Shown here: piece by piece, positions 7,714-17,023 of the stretch
Numbering within the stretch: the first letter of the stretch is position 1
Layout of the letters: every line of letters starts with the position of its first letter
Assembly (NCBI GenBank): GCA_947460255.1
Contig: CANHIS010000008.1
Location: 1-64,000 of the forward strand
Length of the DNA: 64,000 bases
Origin: Bacteroidota bacterium
GTDB lineage: Bacteria; Bacteroidota; Bacteroidia; M30B66
Direction: 5' to 3'
The notes under the pieces: model-generated
What the model saw: only the letters and a program-made list of their open reading frames with translations
What the model was told of the DNA's origin: nothing
Database searches by the model: none
Made by a program: the position numbers and the translations under genes

Positions 7714-9009
7714 TTAACGTGCAATCCACAATGCTGGGTTGAGCTTGGTTTTCCCTTTCCAGATTTCGAGATGTGCTTCGGTAACGCCTTCATCGTTTTC
7801 ACCTGCGTTGCCAATTACTGTTCCTGTTTTCACCTTTTGGCCCTTCTCAACAGTTACTCGCCCAAGGTTGCTATATACTGTTAAGTATTCGCCATGTTTG
7901 ATTAGTATGGCATCGCCAGATCCTGGAATAGACACAACACCCATTACTTCGCCATCGTAAATTGCTTTCACTGGCGCATTTTTGCTGGTGGCGATGTCGA
8001 TACCATTGTTGTACGTTGTGATGCCTTTCAAAACAGGATGCGCATGGGTTCCGAAGGTTTCTGTGATTGCGCCTTTGTCTACTGGCCAAGGCAATTTACC
8101 TTGATTGGCCTCGAATTTCCCTGAAAGAGCAGCCGTTTCTGGTGTCATTTTGATTTCAGGTGCTGCAGCTGGTTTTTTTTCTATTGGTTTTCCTGGGTCA
8201 GAAACTTTAGGTTTAGTTGCTGGCGCTTTAACTTTAGCAGCTTTGGCTTCTCGGGCTTTCACTGCGGCTCGTTCACGTGCAATCTCACGTTCAATTACCT
8301 TCCTAATTTCTGCATCAAGTTTCTTCTTGGTAGCTTCCTTCTTTATGAGTTCCTTCTTGAGCGTCTTTTCTTTTTTCTGCAGTTTCGACAAGGTGGATTC
8401 CTGTTCCTTTTTCTCCTTGCTTAACTCCTGCTTCTCCTGTTCTTCTGAACCTAAAAGTGCTTGCTTTGAATTCAAGTCGGTTCTAAGCACCTTCATTTTC
8501 CCACTAAGCTCGTTTTGCGAATATTCGATCAAGCGGGCTTGTTCTTTTCTATAAGTGGTGTAGGTTTTTAAATAGTACAAGCGTTTGTATGCTTGTTGAA
8601 TATTCTGAGCAGAGAAAAACAACAACAACGCCGATCGTTGGTTGCGGTTCATGTAAGCGCGCTTCACCAAACGAGCATAGGTTTCGCGCATTCTTGTTAA
8701 ATCCAATTGAAGGTCTTGAATGCGTTTCGAATTGGAGGTGATGGTATTGCTGAGCAGGTTTATTTCTGACTGGATCGTATTGATGAGCCTCATCCGATCA
8801 GACAGTTTTTTGTTTAAGGCCTTCAATTGCGACATGGAGGCCGTTTTGTTCTTCCTTGTTTCGAGAATGAGTTGACTCGTTTGACGGATTTCTTCCTGTA
8901 ACGCCTTTTTGCGCTTTTCCAGATCGTTCTTATTGGCTTGACCCATCAATCCGAAGGGAACAAACAAGAGCGCAAAACAACAAAATTTAACGAATCGACT
9001 CATATCCAT
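7714..9009 (-). CDS. EnvC-like murein hydrolase activator (coiled coil plus degenerate LytM domain)
   Basis: 431 aa: signal peptide ('MDMSRFVKFCCFALLFVPFGLMGQ'), a long coiled coil (about residues 25-250, rich in K/E/Q), a Pro/Ala/Lys-rich linker and a C-terminal M23/LytM domain. In this domain the zinc ligands look lost: the expected HxGxD reads 'NNGID' and the HxH segment reads 'EAHLEI'. That pattern fits EnvC-type activators that switch on amidases rather than cutting peptidoglycan. Two ATGs (9009, 9003) are possible; both overlap the upstream DUF4292 gene, so the genes are coupled. Last gene of a long minus-strand envelope operon. Confidence 0.88.
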   Translation of the reverse strand: MDMSRFVKFCCFALLFVPFGLMGQANKNDLEKRKKALQEEIRQTSQLILETRKNKTASMSQLKALNKKLSDRMRLINTIQSEINLLSNTITSNSKRIQDLQLDLTRMRETYARLVKRAYMNRNQRSALLLFFSAQNIQQAYKRLYYLKTYTTYRKEQARLIEYSQNELSGKMKVLRTDLNSKQALLGSEEQEKQELSKEKKEQESTLSKLQKKEKTLKKELIKKEATKKKLDAEIRKVIEREIARERAAVKAREAKAAKVKAPATKPKVSDPGKPIEKKPAAAPEIKMTPETAALSGKFEANQGKLPWPVDKGAITETFGTHAHPVLKGITTYNNGIDIATSKNAPVKAIYDGEVMGVVSIPGSGDAILIKHGEYLTVYSNLGRVTVEKGQKVKTGTVIGNAGENDEGVTEAHLEIWKGKTKLNPALWIAR

Positions 9010-9835
9010 CTGGGATGTTAAACGGAAGGTTTAGTTCCTTATTAAGCCCAATTTTGGAATAGTCGAGAACAATTTTTAGTTCCTTGTTGGCCGATGCCTC
9101 GATGTTAATCTTCACCGGAAGGGAAATTCCTTCAACAGTTTCAAATGCGTTGTAACGCACATTGAACTTTCGGATTGGACGGTAATCTTGCATTTCCATT
9201 TTCGTAATCTTCTGTTGAGCAGGCGAATACCAAATCTCTTGGGTGAGGATCTGTGGAATTTCCAGTTCATTCTCACGCTTGATTTTTCGGAACTTCAAGG
9301 TGCTCAGAACGAGTTCTGTATTTTCACGGTCTTGAATGTATTTATCCACACCGTAATGTAGATAGACATTTCCGAGCAAAACGGCTTGAATCATTTTGAA
9401 ATTTACGTCCACCTGCAACATTTTGTTGAGGTAATCAAAACCACCTTTAAAGTAGGTTGAGTTTAATCGGTTGATGAACCTAACCGAGTCTTTGTCGATC
9501 AGCACGCGAGCCACTTCAATGCCCAATCCTGGAGAGATCGACATCCAGATTGCTGAGTCTTTGCAGATTCGAAGGTTGGCATTGAATGCTCTAGTTTCCT
9601 TGTCGACCGTTGATTCAACATTTACACGTGCTGCAAACCACTTTGAAACCATATCGCTCGATTTTACGACAGTAATTAAGCTATCGGCCGAATCGGGCAT
9701 CGGTGCTTGAACTGCTACTGGCGTTGCGGGTGTTGTGATTGCTTCTACTTTCTTCGATCGGCAACTCTGCCCTATCAAAACAAGATTGATGCATGCGTAA
9801 ATGAAAAGAAGATGCTTGAACTTTCGAAAAATCAC
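8987..9835 (-). CDS. DUF4292 family lipoprotein
   Basis: 282 aa lipoprotein with lipobox 'LIGQSC' after a short hydrophobic stretch. The body ('WFAARVNVESTVDKETRAFNANLRICKDSAIWMSISPGLGIEVARVLIDKDSVRFINRLNSTY') matches the DUF4292 family of Bacteroidota, whose fold recalls LolA/LolB-type lipoprotein carriers; function not established. The start codon is GTG and overlaps the TGA of the upstream TPR gene (GTGA). It ends inside the EnvC-like gene. The tight packing between TPR lipoprotein and EnvC-like factor suggests a role in envelope assembly or cell separation. Confidence 0.82.
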   Translation of the reverse strand: MIFRKFKHLLFIYACINLVLIGQSCRSKKVEAITTPATPVAVQAPMPDSADSLITVVKSSDMVSKWFAARVNVESTVDKETRAFNANLRICKDSAIWMSISPGLGIEVARVLIDKDSVRFINRLNSTYFKGGFDYLNKMLQVDVNFKMIQAVLLGNVYLHYGVDKYIQDRENTELVLSTLKFRKIKRENELEIPQILTQEIWYSPAQQKITKMEMQDYRPIRKFNVRYNAFETVEGISLPVKINIEASANKELKIVLDYSKIGLNKELNLPFNIPDGYESIR

Positions 9836-11577
9836 TCGACCAAATTTTGAGAGTTAATTTTCTGATCAATCTTCTCGCTGGCTCCTCCAAGTTCTTTGGC
9901 TCTTTTCCAAAAATCGAGCGCATCGTTTGTTTTTCCGAGCTTCCAAAGAATATCACCTTTGTGCTCTACGATTGTTCCACTTTTCATTCCACCACTTTCT
10001 ATGGCTTTGTCAATCCAAATGGCAGCATTCTGATAATCAGCTTTTTGATAATAAATCCAAGCTTTGGTATCGAGAAACGAGGAATTGTTAGGTTTCAACT
10101 CGTTGCTTTTTGAGCTCAATTCTAAGGCGCGATCAAGATTTTCTTTCCTTACCGAAAGGTAATAAGCAAAATTGTTGAGCACGTATGTGTTGTTGGCATC
10201 ATAGCGAAGCGCTTTTTCATAAGCTTCATCACTCTCCTTGTATTGCTTTGTTGCATTATAAGAATCACCTAAAGAGGCAAAAAACTGCGCAGAAAGCGGA
10301 TTGTTTCCAACCGTAATTTCGGCACCTCCTTTTAAGGTTTCGATGGCCTTTGTGTAATCTTTCAACTGCATCGATGAAATCCCGCTGTATAAATAAAACA
10401 CAGGAGATGTAGGAAACAACTCGATGGCCTCAGTGCTAAGTTCTACAACACGTTTGTGATTTTTTAATTCCGATTCTATCATCAACAATTGGTTCCAAAC
10501 ACCAAAAACACTCTTGTCGTCGAGCAATACTTTTTCGAATTGTGTTTTGGCTTCTTCCATTTTACCTTCTCGGTAAAGAAAATCGCCATATACAACGCGA
10601 GCGCGAGCCGATTCAGGGTGCGTGTCAACCATTAAACTGCACAATTCCATCGCTTGTTCGGTAAGTTCAGGATACACCATGCTCAATTCGTAATACGACG
10701 ATAAAACCTGAAGCTTTAAATCAACTTCCGTGTTTGGGTTTTTCATCGCCTTTCGAAGTGCATCAACCGATTTTTCTTTGTCGCCTGTTCTTCTGTAATA
10801 TTCAGCCAACGAAAAATATACGCTCGCATTTTGCGGGTCGATTCGAACAATTTCTTGGTATTCCTTCAGTGCATTTTCGTCCTGACCTTGCTCCTCATAT
10901 ATCTCTGCCAAGAAACCTCGATAACTAATCTCGTCGGGAAAGGCATTCATTAGTTTGCGGATTTCCTCGATCGCCTTTTCGGGCTTCTTCATCCGCATGT
11001 AAAGGGCTTTCTTTTGTGCTGAAAACTCCTCGCTTATGCCCATCTGACTTTCGAGTTTATCGAAAATTTTAACTGCGTCTTCGAATTTTCCTGTCATCGA
11101 ATACGCATTGGCCAACGTGTACTGATATTCGGGATTTCTTGGATCTGCGTCGGCTACCGCCTTGATGAGTGGTATGATTTTCTCCGATTTACCTGTACGT
11201 TCATAAATAGTAGCGAGCGATAACTTGTACCAAATATTCTTCGTGTCGAACTTAATGGCTTGCTGACCGCTGATTTCAGCCAAATCGGCATTCCCATTTT
11301 GCAGATACATTTGAGACAGCTCATAATGTGCTGCAGCATTTCTCGGGTTGATGCGGATCGCCTGAGAAAATTTAGCGATCGCTTGCGGATAATTCCCGAG
11401 AATTTTGTCTTTCGATGCTTCGAAAAACAAGTACGCAAAATCCAACTCTTCCTTTTCAGTAAGATCGGAAGTAGATGCTGGAGATGCCGGCGTTGATGCC
11501 TGTTTTTGAGGCGATTTACAAGCTGCAATCGAGCCAACAAGCAGGAAACAAAGGATATATCGGGAAATTAATTTCAT
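9832..11577 (-). CDS. TPR-repeat lipoprotein
   Basis: 581 aa from the ATG at 11577 (MKLISRYILCFLLVGSIAAC), giving a lipobox 'SIAAC'. More than ten TPR units fill the mature protein, for example 'AAAHYELSQMYLQNGNADLAEISGQQAIKFD', 'PEYQYTLANAYSMTGKFEDAVKIFDKLE' and 'TYVLNNFAYYLSVRKENLDRALELSSKSNELKP'. Probably a periplasmic or outer-membrane scaffold. It lies between the nucleotidyltransferase (11-base gap) and DUF4292 (4-base overlap). I do not recognise a named family beyond TPR. Confidence 0.88.
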   Translation of the reverse strand: MKLISRYILCFLLVGSIAACKSPQKQASTPASPASTSDLTEKEELDFAYLFFEASKDKILGNYPQAIAKFSQAIRINPRNAAAHYELSQMYLQNGNADLAEISGQQAIKFDTKNIWYKLSLATIYERTGKSEKIIPLIKAVADADPRNPEYQYTLANAYSMTGKFEDAVKIFDKLESQMGISEEFSAQKKALYMRMKKPEKAIEEIRKLMNAFPDEISYRGFLAEIYEEQGQDENALKEYQEIVRIDPQNASVYFSLAEYYRRTGDKEKSVDALRKAMKNPNTEVDLKLQVLSSYYELSMVYPELTEQAMELCSLMVDTHPESARARVVYGDFLYREGKMEEAKTQFEKVLLDDKSVFGVWNQLLMIESELKNHKRVVELSTEAIELFPTSPVFYLYSGISSMQLKDYTKAIETLKGGAEITVGNNPLSAQFFASLGDSYNATKQYKESDEAYEKALRYDANNTYVLNNFAYYLSVRKENLDRALELSSKSNELKPNNSSFLDTKAWIYYQKADYQNAAIWIDKAIESGGMKSGTIVEHKGDILWKLGKTNDALDFWKRAKELGGASEKIDQKINSQNLVE

Positions 11578-11588
11578 TCGAAAAGCAA

Positions 11589-12596
11589 TCACTCTTGGTT
11601 CAGCACTGAAAAATCTCCCAAGCTGAATTCGAGTTTCTTAAGGTGGATGTGGGCAGAACTTCCAATCATGGAATTGCCTATAACGCTGTTTTGGATCCTC
11701 GTATTTTTCTGAACGATAGAATTTACGACCACAGAGTTACGGATTTCTGTTCCATCGCTGATTGATACGTGCGGCCCAATCACCGAACCGGAAATTTTTA
11801 CATTCTTTCCGATGAAACAAGGTTGAATAATCACTGAATTTTCTTGCTCGATATTTTCGCCAATGGTGTTGGTTTTCGGATTGAGTTCAAGCCAACGTGC
11901 ATGGGTTGATACGGTTGCATTTTTGTTTCCGCAATCGAGCCATTCGTTCACTTTGCCTGGTGCGAATTTTAAGCCTTTCGACTTCATGTTCTCCAATGCG
12001 TTGGTGATCTGAAATTCGCCTTTTTCCTTCAAGTCGTTATCGATCAAATACTGAAGTTCACTTCGCAAGTTCTCACCATCGCGGAAGTAGTAAATCCCAA
12101 TGATTGCCAAGTCGGATACAAATTCTTGTGGCTTTTCAACGAAATCGGTAATGAGACCTTGATCGTTGAGTTTTACCACACCAAAAGGACGAGGATCCTC
12201 CACTTGTTGCACCCAAATCACTGAATCCATCGATTCGTCGAGCTCGAAACTTCCTTTGAAAAGGGTGTCAGCAAACCCAACAATCACTTTTCCTTTAAGC
12301 GATTCGGCCGCGCACAAAACAGCATGAGCAGTGCCCATTGGCTCGTCTTGGTAATAAATACTGCCTTTTGCACCTAAATTTTCGGCAACTTTTAGAAGGC
12401 TTTTTTCAGCTTCAGCGCCAAAACGACCAATGATAAAGGCAATTTCTTCGATCTTTTCGTGGCAGGTGTTTGCCAACTCTTCAACGATGTGATGCACCAT
12501 TGGCTTGCCTGCGAATTCAATCAGCGGCTTTGGTGTTACCAAGGTATGAGGCCGCATACGTTTTCCCATACCGGCCATTGGGATAATAATTCTCAT
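11589..12596 (-). CDS. Sugar-1-phosphate nucleotidyltransferase (thymidylyl/guanylyl-type)
   Basis: 335 aa. N-terminal nucleotidyltransferase domain with the signature 'GMGKRMRPHTLVTPKPLIEFAGKPM' (G-x-G-x-R-x-R-P and PKPL) and, at about 220 onward, a C-terminal left-handed beta-helix with hexapeptide-like repeats ('IGPHVSISDGTEIRNSVVVNSIVQKNTRIQNSVIGNSMIG'). It should activate a sugar phosphate to an NDP-sugar for surface polysaccharide. The exact sugar and nucleotide cannot be read from the sequence; glucose-1-phosphate thymidylyltransferase is the usual label. The flippase two genes upstream fits a surface-glycan role. Confidence 0.85.
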   Translation of the reverse strand: MRIIIPMAGMGKRMRPHTLVTPKPLIEFAGKPMVHHIVEELANTCHEKIEEIAFIIGRFGAEAEKSLLKVAENLGAKGSIYYQDEPMGTAHAVLCAAESLKGKVIVGFADTLFKGSFELDESMDSVIWVQQVEDPRPFGVVKLNDQGLITDFVEKPQEFVSDLAIIGIYYFRDGENLRSELQYLIDNDLKEKGEFQITNALENMKSKGLKFAPGKVNEWLDCGNKNATVSTHARWLELNPKTNTIGENIEQENSVIIQPCFIGKNVKISGSVIGPHVSISDGTEIRNSVVVNSIVQKNTRIQNSVIGNSMIGSSAHIHLKKLEFSLGDFSVLNQE

Positions 12597-12614
12597 ATGT
12601 TTTTCAAATGGGGA

Positions 12615-13049
12615 TCAATGTGTTCCTGTGTGCCCAAACCCTCCTGAACCTCGGTTGGTGTTCTCGAGTTCGATACTCTCCTGCCACTCGGCTTGCTCAT
12701 GTCGAGCGATTACCAACTGTGCGATCCGCTCACCGTTTTCGATTGTAAAAGGCGTGTTGCTAAGGTTTACCAAGATCACTTTCACTTCTCCTCGATAATC
12801 TGCATCGATTGTTCCGGGAGAATTAAGCACGGTAATTCCGTGTTTGGCAGCCAATCCCGAACGCGGACGAACTTGTCCTTCGAAACCAGCAGGAATTTCC
12901 ATGAATAATCCCGTGGGGATGAGTGCTCTTTCGAGCGGTGCGAGTGTGATAGGCTCCGACAAGAATGCTCGGAGATCCATCCCTGCTGCAAGTGCAGTTC
13001 CGTAAGTTGGAAGCGGATGGGAAGATTGATTGATAACCCTAATTTTCAT
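12615..13049 (-). CDS. dut: dUTP diphosphatase
   Basis: 144 aa from the ATG at 13049 ([14 protein letters not shown]); the track ORF adds 22 residues that overlap the flippase gene. Hydrolyses dUTP to dUMP and PPi, limiting uracil in DNA and feeding dTMP synthesis. The five dUTPase motifs are present: 'AAGMDLRA', 'RPRSGLA', '[10 protein letters not shown]', 'GERIAQLVI' and the C-terminal '[10 protein letters not shown]'. Length is normal for the trimeric enzyme. It sits inside an envelope operon; the seven-base gap from the flippase suggests co-transcription rather than a shared function. Confidence 0.96.
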   Translation of the reverse strand: MKIRVINQSSHPLPTYGTALAAGMDLRAFLSEPITLAPLERALIPTGLFMEIPAGFEGQVRPRSGLAAKHGITVLNSPGTIDADYRGEVKVILVNLSNTPFTIENGERIAQLVIARHEQAEWQESIELENTNRGSGGFGHTGTH

Positions 13050-13056
13050 GCGGTCT

Positions 13057-14538
13057 TCAGGCTTGTCCACGTGACGAAGGTACTCTTTTTTTATACACTT
13101 CAATGACCCATACAAAAGTGATGAACATCAAGCAGATCATGGCTTTCAGCACCCATGATAACCATCCTTCAGCAATCGAAACTTGCGAAAATCCCCAAAC
13201 CACCAAAGCAACACCTGCTGGGTAACCGATACACCGTTTCAAATCGTAAGGAATCGGATAAAACTTTTGCCCAAGCGCATAGGAAACTACCATCATGAGC
13301 AAGTACACAACGAACGTAACCCAAGAAGCACCAACATATCCGTAAGCTGGAATCAGGAAATAATTCAATCCCACAGTGAGCAATGCTCCACCAACAGCCA
13401 TCCAAGCGCCAAGCCCAGTTTTGTCGTTGAGCTTAAACCAAATGCTTAAGTTGTAGAAAACGCCGAGAAACAAATTGGCCATCAACAGGATTGGCACAAC
13501 CACCAGTCCTTCTCTGAAATCCTTGCCAACGAAATTCTGCACTATGTCCATAAACAACATCACGCCAAGGTAAATCAAACTGCAGGTGATGATAAACCAA
13601 TGCATTACAGTGGCGTAGAGCGCTGGAGCGTTTTTGTCTTTCGATCGGGAAAAGAAAAATGGTTCGGCCGCAAAGCGGAAGGTTTGGATAAAGATCGTCA
13701 TCAAAATCGCGACCTTGTAACAGGCTCCAAAAATGCCCAATTCATGCATGGCAACATCTTCGGGCAGCTGATACTTCATGCTCACGCGACTGAACATTTC
13801 GTTGGTGATGCCAGCCAAACCGCCCACCAGAAGCGGTAATCCGTAAGAAATCATTTTGTTCCAAAGCGGTTTGTCGAAGCTGAAATGCATTTTCAACATG
13901 TCGGGAACCATCAACAAAAACGTGGCAACGGAGGCAAATAGATTGGCAAGAAACACATATCCAACGCCAATTTCAGGATTGTATACCAACCAAATCCAGT
14001 GATCTGCGGTGGCGTTTTCTGCCCATATCGGACAAGCCACTAACCAAAAAAGATTCAGGGCAATGTTGATTCCGATATTGATCAAACGGATCGAAGCAAA
14101 ACGCAAAGGGCGGTTATCGAGGCGCAATCGGGCAAACGGAATTGCCGTTACGGCGTCTGTCGCCAGAATCAAGGCAAACCAAGTGATGTATTGCGATTGG
14201 TTTGGATAATCGATCCACGAGGCGATTTGTGGGGAAAATATCCACGCAGTGAGGAAAAAAATGAGTGATGATACCAACAATGAGATCAGCGAAGTGCTGA
14301 ACACCTTTTCCTTGTCTGATTGCTCGCGGGCGAAGCGGAAAAATGCGGTCTCGAAACCGTAAGTGAGCACGATCAGCAGAAAAGCGACGTATGAATACAT
14401 CTCGGTAACCACACCAAACTGCTCAGGATTAAACACCCGGGTGTGCAATGGAACCAGCAAATAATTGAGCAATCTGCCAACGATGGAACTCAATCCATAA
14501 ATGGCTGTTTGGGAAGCAAGCTGGCGTAAAGGGTTCAA
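13057..14538 (-). CDS. Oligosaccharide flippase family protein (Wzx-like)
   Basis: 493 aa polytopic protein of the polysaccharide-exporter / MATE-like superfamily, with about 12-14 hydrophobic segments. It should move lipid-linked glycans across the inner membrane. The start codon is TTG: the reading '[31 protein letters not shown]' matches the N-terminus expected for Bacteroidota flippases, and no better ATG exists nearby. The most upstream gene I assign to the envelope operon; 58 bases separate it from the crotonase gene. Substrate unknown. Confidence 0.87.
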   Translation of the reverse strand: MNPLRQLASQTAIYGLSSIVGRLLNYLLVPLHTRVFNPEQFGVVTEMYSYVAFLLIVLTYGFETAFFRFAREQSDKEKVFSTSLISLLVSSLIFFLTAWIFSPQIASWIDYPNQSQYITWFALILATDAVTAIPFARLRLDNRPLRFASIRLINIGINIALNLFWLVACPIWAENATADHWIWLVYNPEIGVGYVFLANLFASVATFLLMVPDMLKMHFSFDKPLWNKMISYGLPLLVGGLAGITNEMFSRVSMKYQLPEDVAMHELGIFGACYKVAILMTIFIQTFRFAAEPFFFSRSKDKNAPALYATVMHWFIITCSLIYLGVMLFMDIVQNFVGKDFREGLVVVPILLMANLFLGVFYNLSIWFKLNDKTGLGAWMAVGGALLTVGLNYFLIPAYGYVGASWVTFVVYLLMMVVSYALGQKFYPIPYDLKRCIGYPAGVALVVWGFSQVSIAEGWLSWVLKAMICLMFITFVWVIEVYKKRVPSSRGQA

Positions 14539-14596
14539 GTGGCGAGCAGTTTCAGGCGATCAAAAACGATCCTGTACAGGCGACCAAGATAAGATT

Positions 14597-15376
14597 TTAT
14601 GCGCCTTTGAAATTGGCTTTTCGTTTTTCAAGGAAAGCTTGGGTGCCTTCTTTAAAATCTTCACTTTGGAAGCAACCCGCAAATTCACGGATTTCGGTTT
14701 CAAAACCATCTTCGTCGAATGCAAAATGGCTATTCACACAACGAATTACAGCAGCAATGGCCAATGGTGCTTTGGTTCCGATTTTTGTGAGGATTTCCTT
14801 GGCTTTCGCAATCAATTCTGCTTGAGGAACTACATGATTCACCAAACCTAAACGATGTGCTTCTGCGGCTGGAATCATATCGGCAGTCATGAGGAACTCG
14901 AGTGCCTTCCCTTTCCCAACAAGCTGCACAAGGCGCTGTGTTCCAGCATATCCCGGCGTTAAGCCGAGATTCACTTCCGGCTGACCAAAACGAGCTGTTT
15001 CGGAAGCCACTCTAATCTGACAAGACATCGCCAACTCGCAGCCACCACCAAGCGCAAAACCATTGATCGCGGCAACGACAGGTTTTTTAGAATGTTCGAT
15101 GGATGTGAAAACTCGGTTCCCATCGCGGCTCAATTTTTCTGCTTCATCTCGAGAAAAAGCGGCAAACTCACTGATATCGGCACCTGCAGCAAAGGCTTTT
15201 TCGCCTGAGCCTGTAAGTAAAATGCCACGTACTTCATCGTCGTCATTCGCTAAACGAACTGCTAAACCAATCTCTTGGATGGTTTCATAGTTAAGAGCGT
15301 TGAGCTTGTCGGGACGGTTAATGGTGATGGTGAAAATACCATCTGCTTTTTCAGTGAGAATGTTGTTGTAGTTCAT
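14597..15376 (-). CDS. Enoyl-CoA hydratase/isomerase (crotonase family)
   Basis: 259 aa, full-length crotonase. The CoA-binding and oxyanion motif '[11 protein letters not shown]' is at about residues 60-72, and both catalytic Glu positions are present in 'LGGGCELAM' and '[19 protein letters not shown]'. It should hydrate trans-2-enoyl-CoA to 3-hydroxyacyl-CoA in beta-oxidation or butanoate metabolism; chain-length preference is not predictable. Its ATG overlaps the stop of the upstream trhO gene (ATGA), so they are translationally coupled although functionally unrelated. Confidence 0.92.
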   Translation of the reverse strand: MNYNNILTEKADGIFTITINRPDKLNALNYETIQEIGLAVRLANDDDEVRGILLTGSGEKAFAAGADISEFAAFSRDEAEKLSRDGNRVFTSIEHSKKPVVAAINGFALGGGCELAMSCQIRVASETARFGQPEVNLGLTPGYAGTQRLVQLVGKGKALEFLMTADMIPAAEAHRLGLVNHVVPQAELIAKAKEILTKIGTKAPLAIAAVIRCVNSHFAFDEDGFETEIREFAGCFQSEDFKEGTQAFLEKRKANFKGA

Positions 15377-16443
15377 ATTTTGGCCCTGTTTAGGGTGAAG
15401 TTTTGAAGTTGATGACCGTGCGGACGAAGACGACCTTTGCGGTAAATCATGTTAGTATACGGGTGCGATTTGCCTTTTCGAATGTTCTTTTGTGCCTCTT
15501 CGGGCAACATCACAATTTCGTGGCATTCTTCACTGCAGCAATTTGCAAAATGTGATTTACAATTGTCGCATTGGATGAATAATAAATTGCAATCCACATT
15601 TGCGCAATTGGTGTGGTTATCGCATGGCTGGCCGCATTGATGGCAGTTTGCAATGATGTCGTCGGTGATGCGTTCACCAAGGCGTTCATCAAAAACGAAG
15701 TTCTTCCCCTTGAATTTGGAGTCGATGCCTTTGGCTTTTATCTCTTGAGCATATGCAATGATGCCACCATGAAGTTGGTTTACATCTTTAAAACCGTGGT
15801 GTTTGAGGTAAGCAGAAGCTTTTTCGCATCGAATACCACCGGTGCAGTACATGAGGACCTTTTTGTCTTTTTGGTTAGCCAGATTGTCGACTACCCAAGG
15901 CAATTCCTCGCGGAAGGTGTCAACATCGGGAACGATAGCGCCTTCGAAACGACCAACTTCTGCTTCGTAGTGGTTTCGCATGTCGACCACGATGGTTTCG
16001 GGATCGTCCATTGCTGCGTTGAACTCTTCGGCTGTGAGGTGATTCCCAACATTGGTTACGTCAAAAGCGTCGTCATCAAGTCCGTCGGCGACAATTTTCT
16101 TCCGCACTTTGATGGTGAGCTTGAAAAACGATTTGCCATCGTCGTCGACTGCAATTTTGAAGGGCACTTTTGCAAAATGGGGATATTGATCGATCCAGTT
16201 TCTGAAATCATCCAAGCGACTTGTTGGGAGGCTTAACTGGGCATTCACGCCTTCGCGGGCAATATAAATTCTACCTAAAACGCCCATTTCGACCCAAGCA
16301 CGGTAAAGAAAATCTCTGGTTTCCTGAAGGTCCTCGAGAATCACATAACGATAAAACGAAAGTGTTGTACGGGGTGTTGGATCGTTTTGGATTCTTTCTC
16401 TGAGGAGATCGGCATTCACACGGTTATGAAGAAACATGTGCAT
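15373..16443 (-). CDS. trhO: tRNA uridine(34) 5-oxyacetic-acid pathway hydroxylase TrhO (rhodanese domain)
   Basis: 356 aa from the ATG at 16443. The track ORF starts 23 codons earlier, but a promoter box (16459-16466) lies inside that extension, so the shorter start is much more likely (a second ATG is at 16437). N-terminal acylphosphatase-like domain ('[14 protein letters not shown]'), then a rhodanese domain with Cys200 in '[13 protein letters not shown]', diagnostic for the TrhO/YceA (UPF0176) family, which hydroxylates U34 of tRNA. The C-terminus is Cys-rich ('[11 protein letters not shown]...[12 protein letters not shown]') and probably binds metal. Confidence 0.93.
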   Translation of the reverse strand: MHMFLHNRVNADLLRERIQNDPTPRTTLSFYRYVILEDLQETRDFLYRAWVEMGVLGRIYIAREGVNAQLSLPTSRLDDFRNWIDQYPHFAKVPFKIAVDDDGKSFFKLTIKVRKKIVADGLDDDAFDVTNVGNHLTAEEFNAAMDDPETIVVDMRNHYEAEVGRFEGAIVPDVDTFREELPWVVDNLANQKDKKVLMYCTGGIRCEKASAYLKHHGFKDVNQLHGGIIAYAQEIKAKGIDSKFKGKNFVFDERLGERITDDIIANCHQCGQPCDNHTNCANVDCNLLFIQCDNCKSHFANCCSEECHEIVMLPEEAQKNIRKGKSHPYTNMIYRKGRLRPHGHQLQNFTLNRAKI

Positions 16444-16458
16444 TAAATTTAGGAGGCC

Positions 16459-16466
16459 CAAAGATA
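16459..16466 (-). promoter_or_regulatory. TAnnTTTG promoter element for trhO
   Basis: On the minus strand this reads TATCTTTG, an exact TAnnTTTG match, 15 bases before the ATG at 16443. It argues against the longer ORF start at 16512. Confidence 0.6.
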
Positions 16467-16631
16467 CTAAAGCGACGGGATGGGATTCAATGATAAAAAT
16501 CAGGAATGCCAAAGAGGACTTATCGTGGATTTAAACCTTTACCGTTTGGGATAAAACTTCTCTAAAATTAAATTTTAATCGTCTGATTTTTAGATGCTTG
16601 ACTTTATCTGTGGCTGTTTCTAACAATAAAA

Positions 16632-16657
16632 ATACATAGACAGTCGATACATAGACA
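16632..16657. promoter_or_regulatory. Tandem 11-base direct repeat, candidate PadR operator
   Basis: ATACATAGACA occurs twice (16632-16642 and 16647-16657) with a 15-base period, 10 bases before the -7 box of the PadR gene, covering the -33 region. The position suits repression by the PadR protein encoded just downstream; binding is inferred. Confidence 0.55.
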
Positions 16658-16666
16658 AGCAATGCT

Positions 16667-16674
16667 TATTTTTG
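16667..16674 (+). promoter_or_regulatory. TAnnTTTG promoter element for padR-like gene
   Basis: TATTTTTG, exact consensus, only four bases before the ATG at 16679. Transcription would begin at or beside the start codon, predicting a leaderless mRNA. Confidence 0.6.
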
Positions 16675-16678
16675 ATTT

Positions 16679-17023
16679 ATGCAAACCAAAGATTTAATCA
16701 AAGGAACATTAAATACTATCATCCTGAATCTATTGAAGGAGCATGGTCAGATGTACGGTTATGAAATTACGCAAGAGGTAAAACGAAAGACGGACGGAAA
16801 AATTTTGATTCGAGAGGGTTCGCTCTATCCCGCTTTGCACAAATTGCTAGCCGATGAAATGGTAATTACGGAGGAAGTGTTAGTTGGTCGTCGTTCTCGG
16901 ATTTACTACAAACTCACATCCAAGGGACATGAGCAAACGATTGAACAAACCACCGAACTTATAGGCTTTTTAGATACAGTTGCTTTATTGATTTATCCAG
17001 GTAAAAAACTAGCACATGGTTGA
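16679..17023 (+). CDS. PadR family transcriptional regulator
   Basis: 114 aa winged-helix regulator. The PadR signature is clear: 'GTLNTIILNLLKEHGQMYGYEITQEVKRKTDGKILIREGSLYPALHKLLADEMV' followed by the wing 'GRRSRIYYKLTSKG'. It ends soon after the core domain, so it belongs to the short PadR subgroup. It is predicted leaderless (promoter box four bases upstream) and has a tandem direct repeat at the promoter, suggesting autoregulation. Its stop overlaps the next start by eight bases, so the membrane protein is probably its functional partner and regulated target. Confidence 0.93.
   Translation: MQTKDLIKGTLNTIILNLLKEHGQMYGYEITQEVKRKTDGKILIREGSLYPALHKLLADEMVITEEVLVGRRSRIYYKLTSKGHEQTIEQTTELIGFLDTVALLIYPGKKLAHG

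Noticed and set aside
8105-8554. 149 aa ORF antisense to the EnvC-like gene
   Set aside because: Ser/Phe-rich translation mirrors the Lys/Glu-rich coiled coil on the other strand.
15613-16236. 207 aa ORF antisense to trhO
   Set aside because: Codon-complement shadow of a clear TrhO gene; no signal, motif or promoter of its own.
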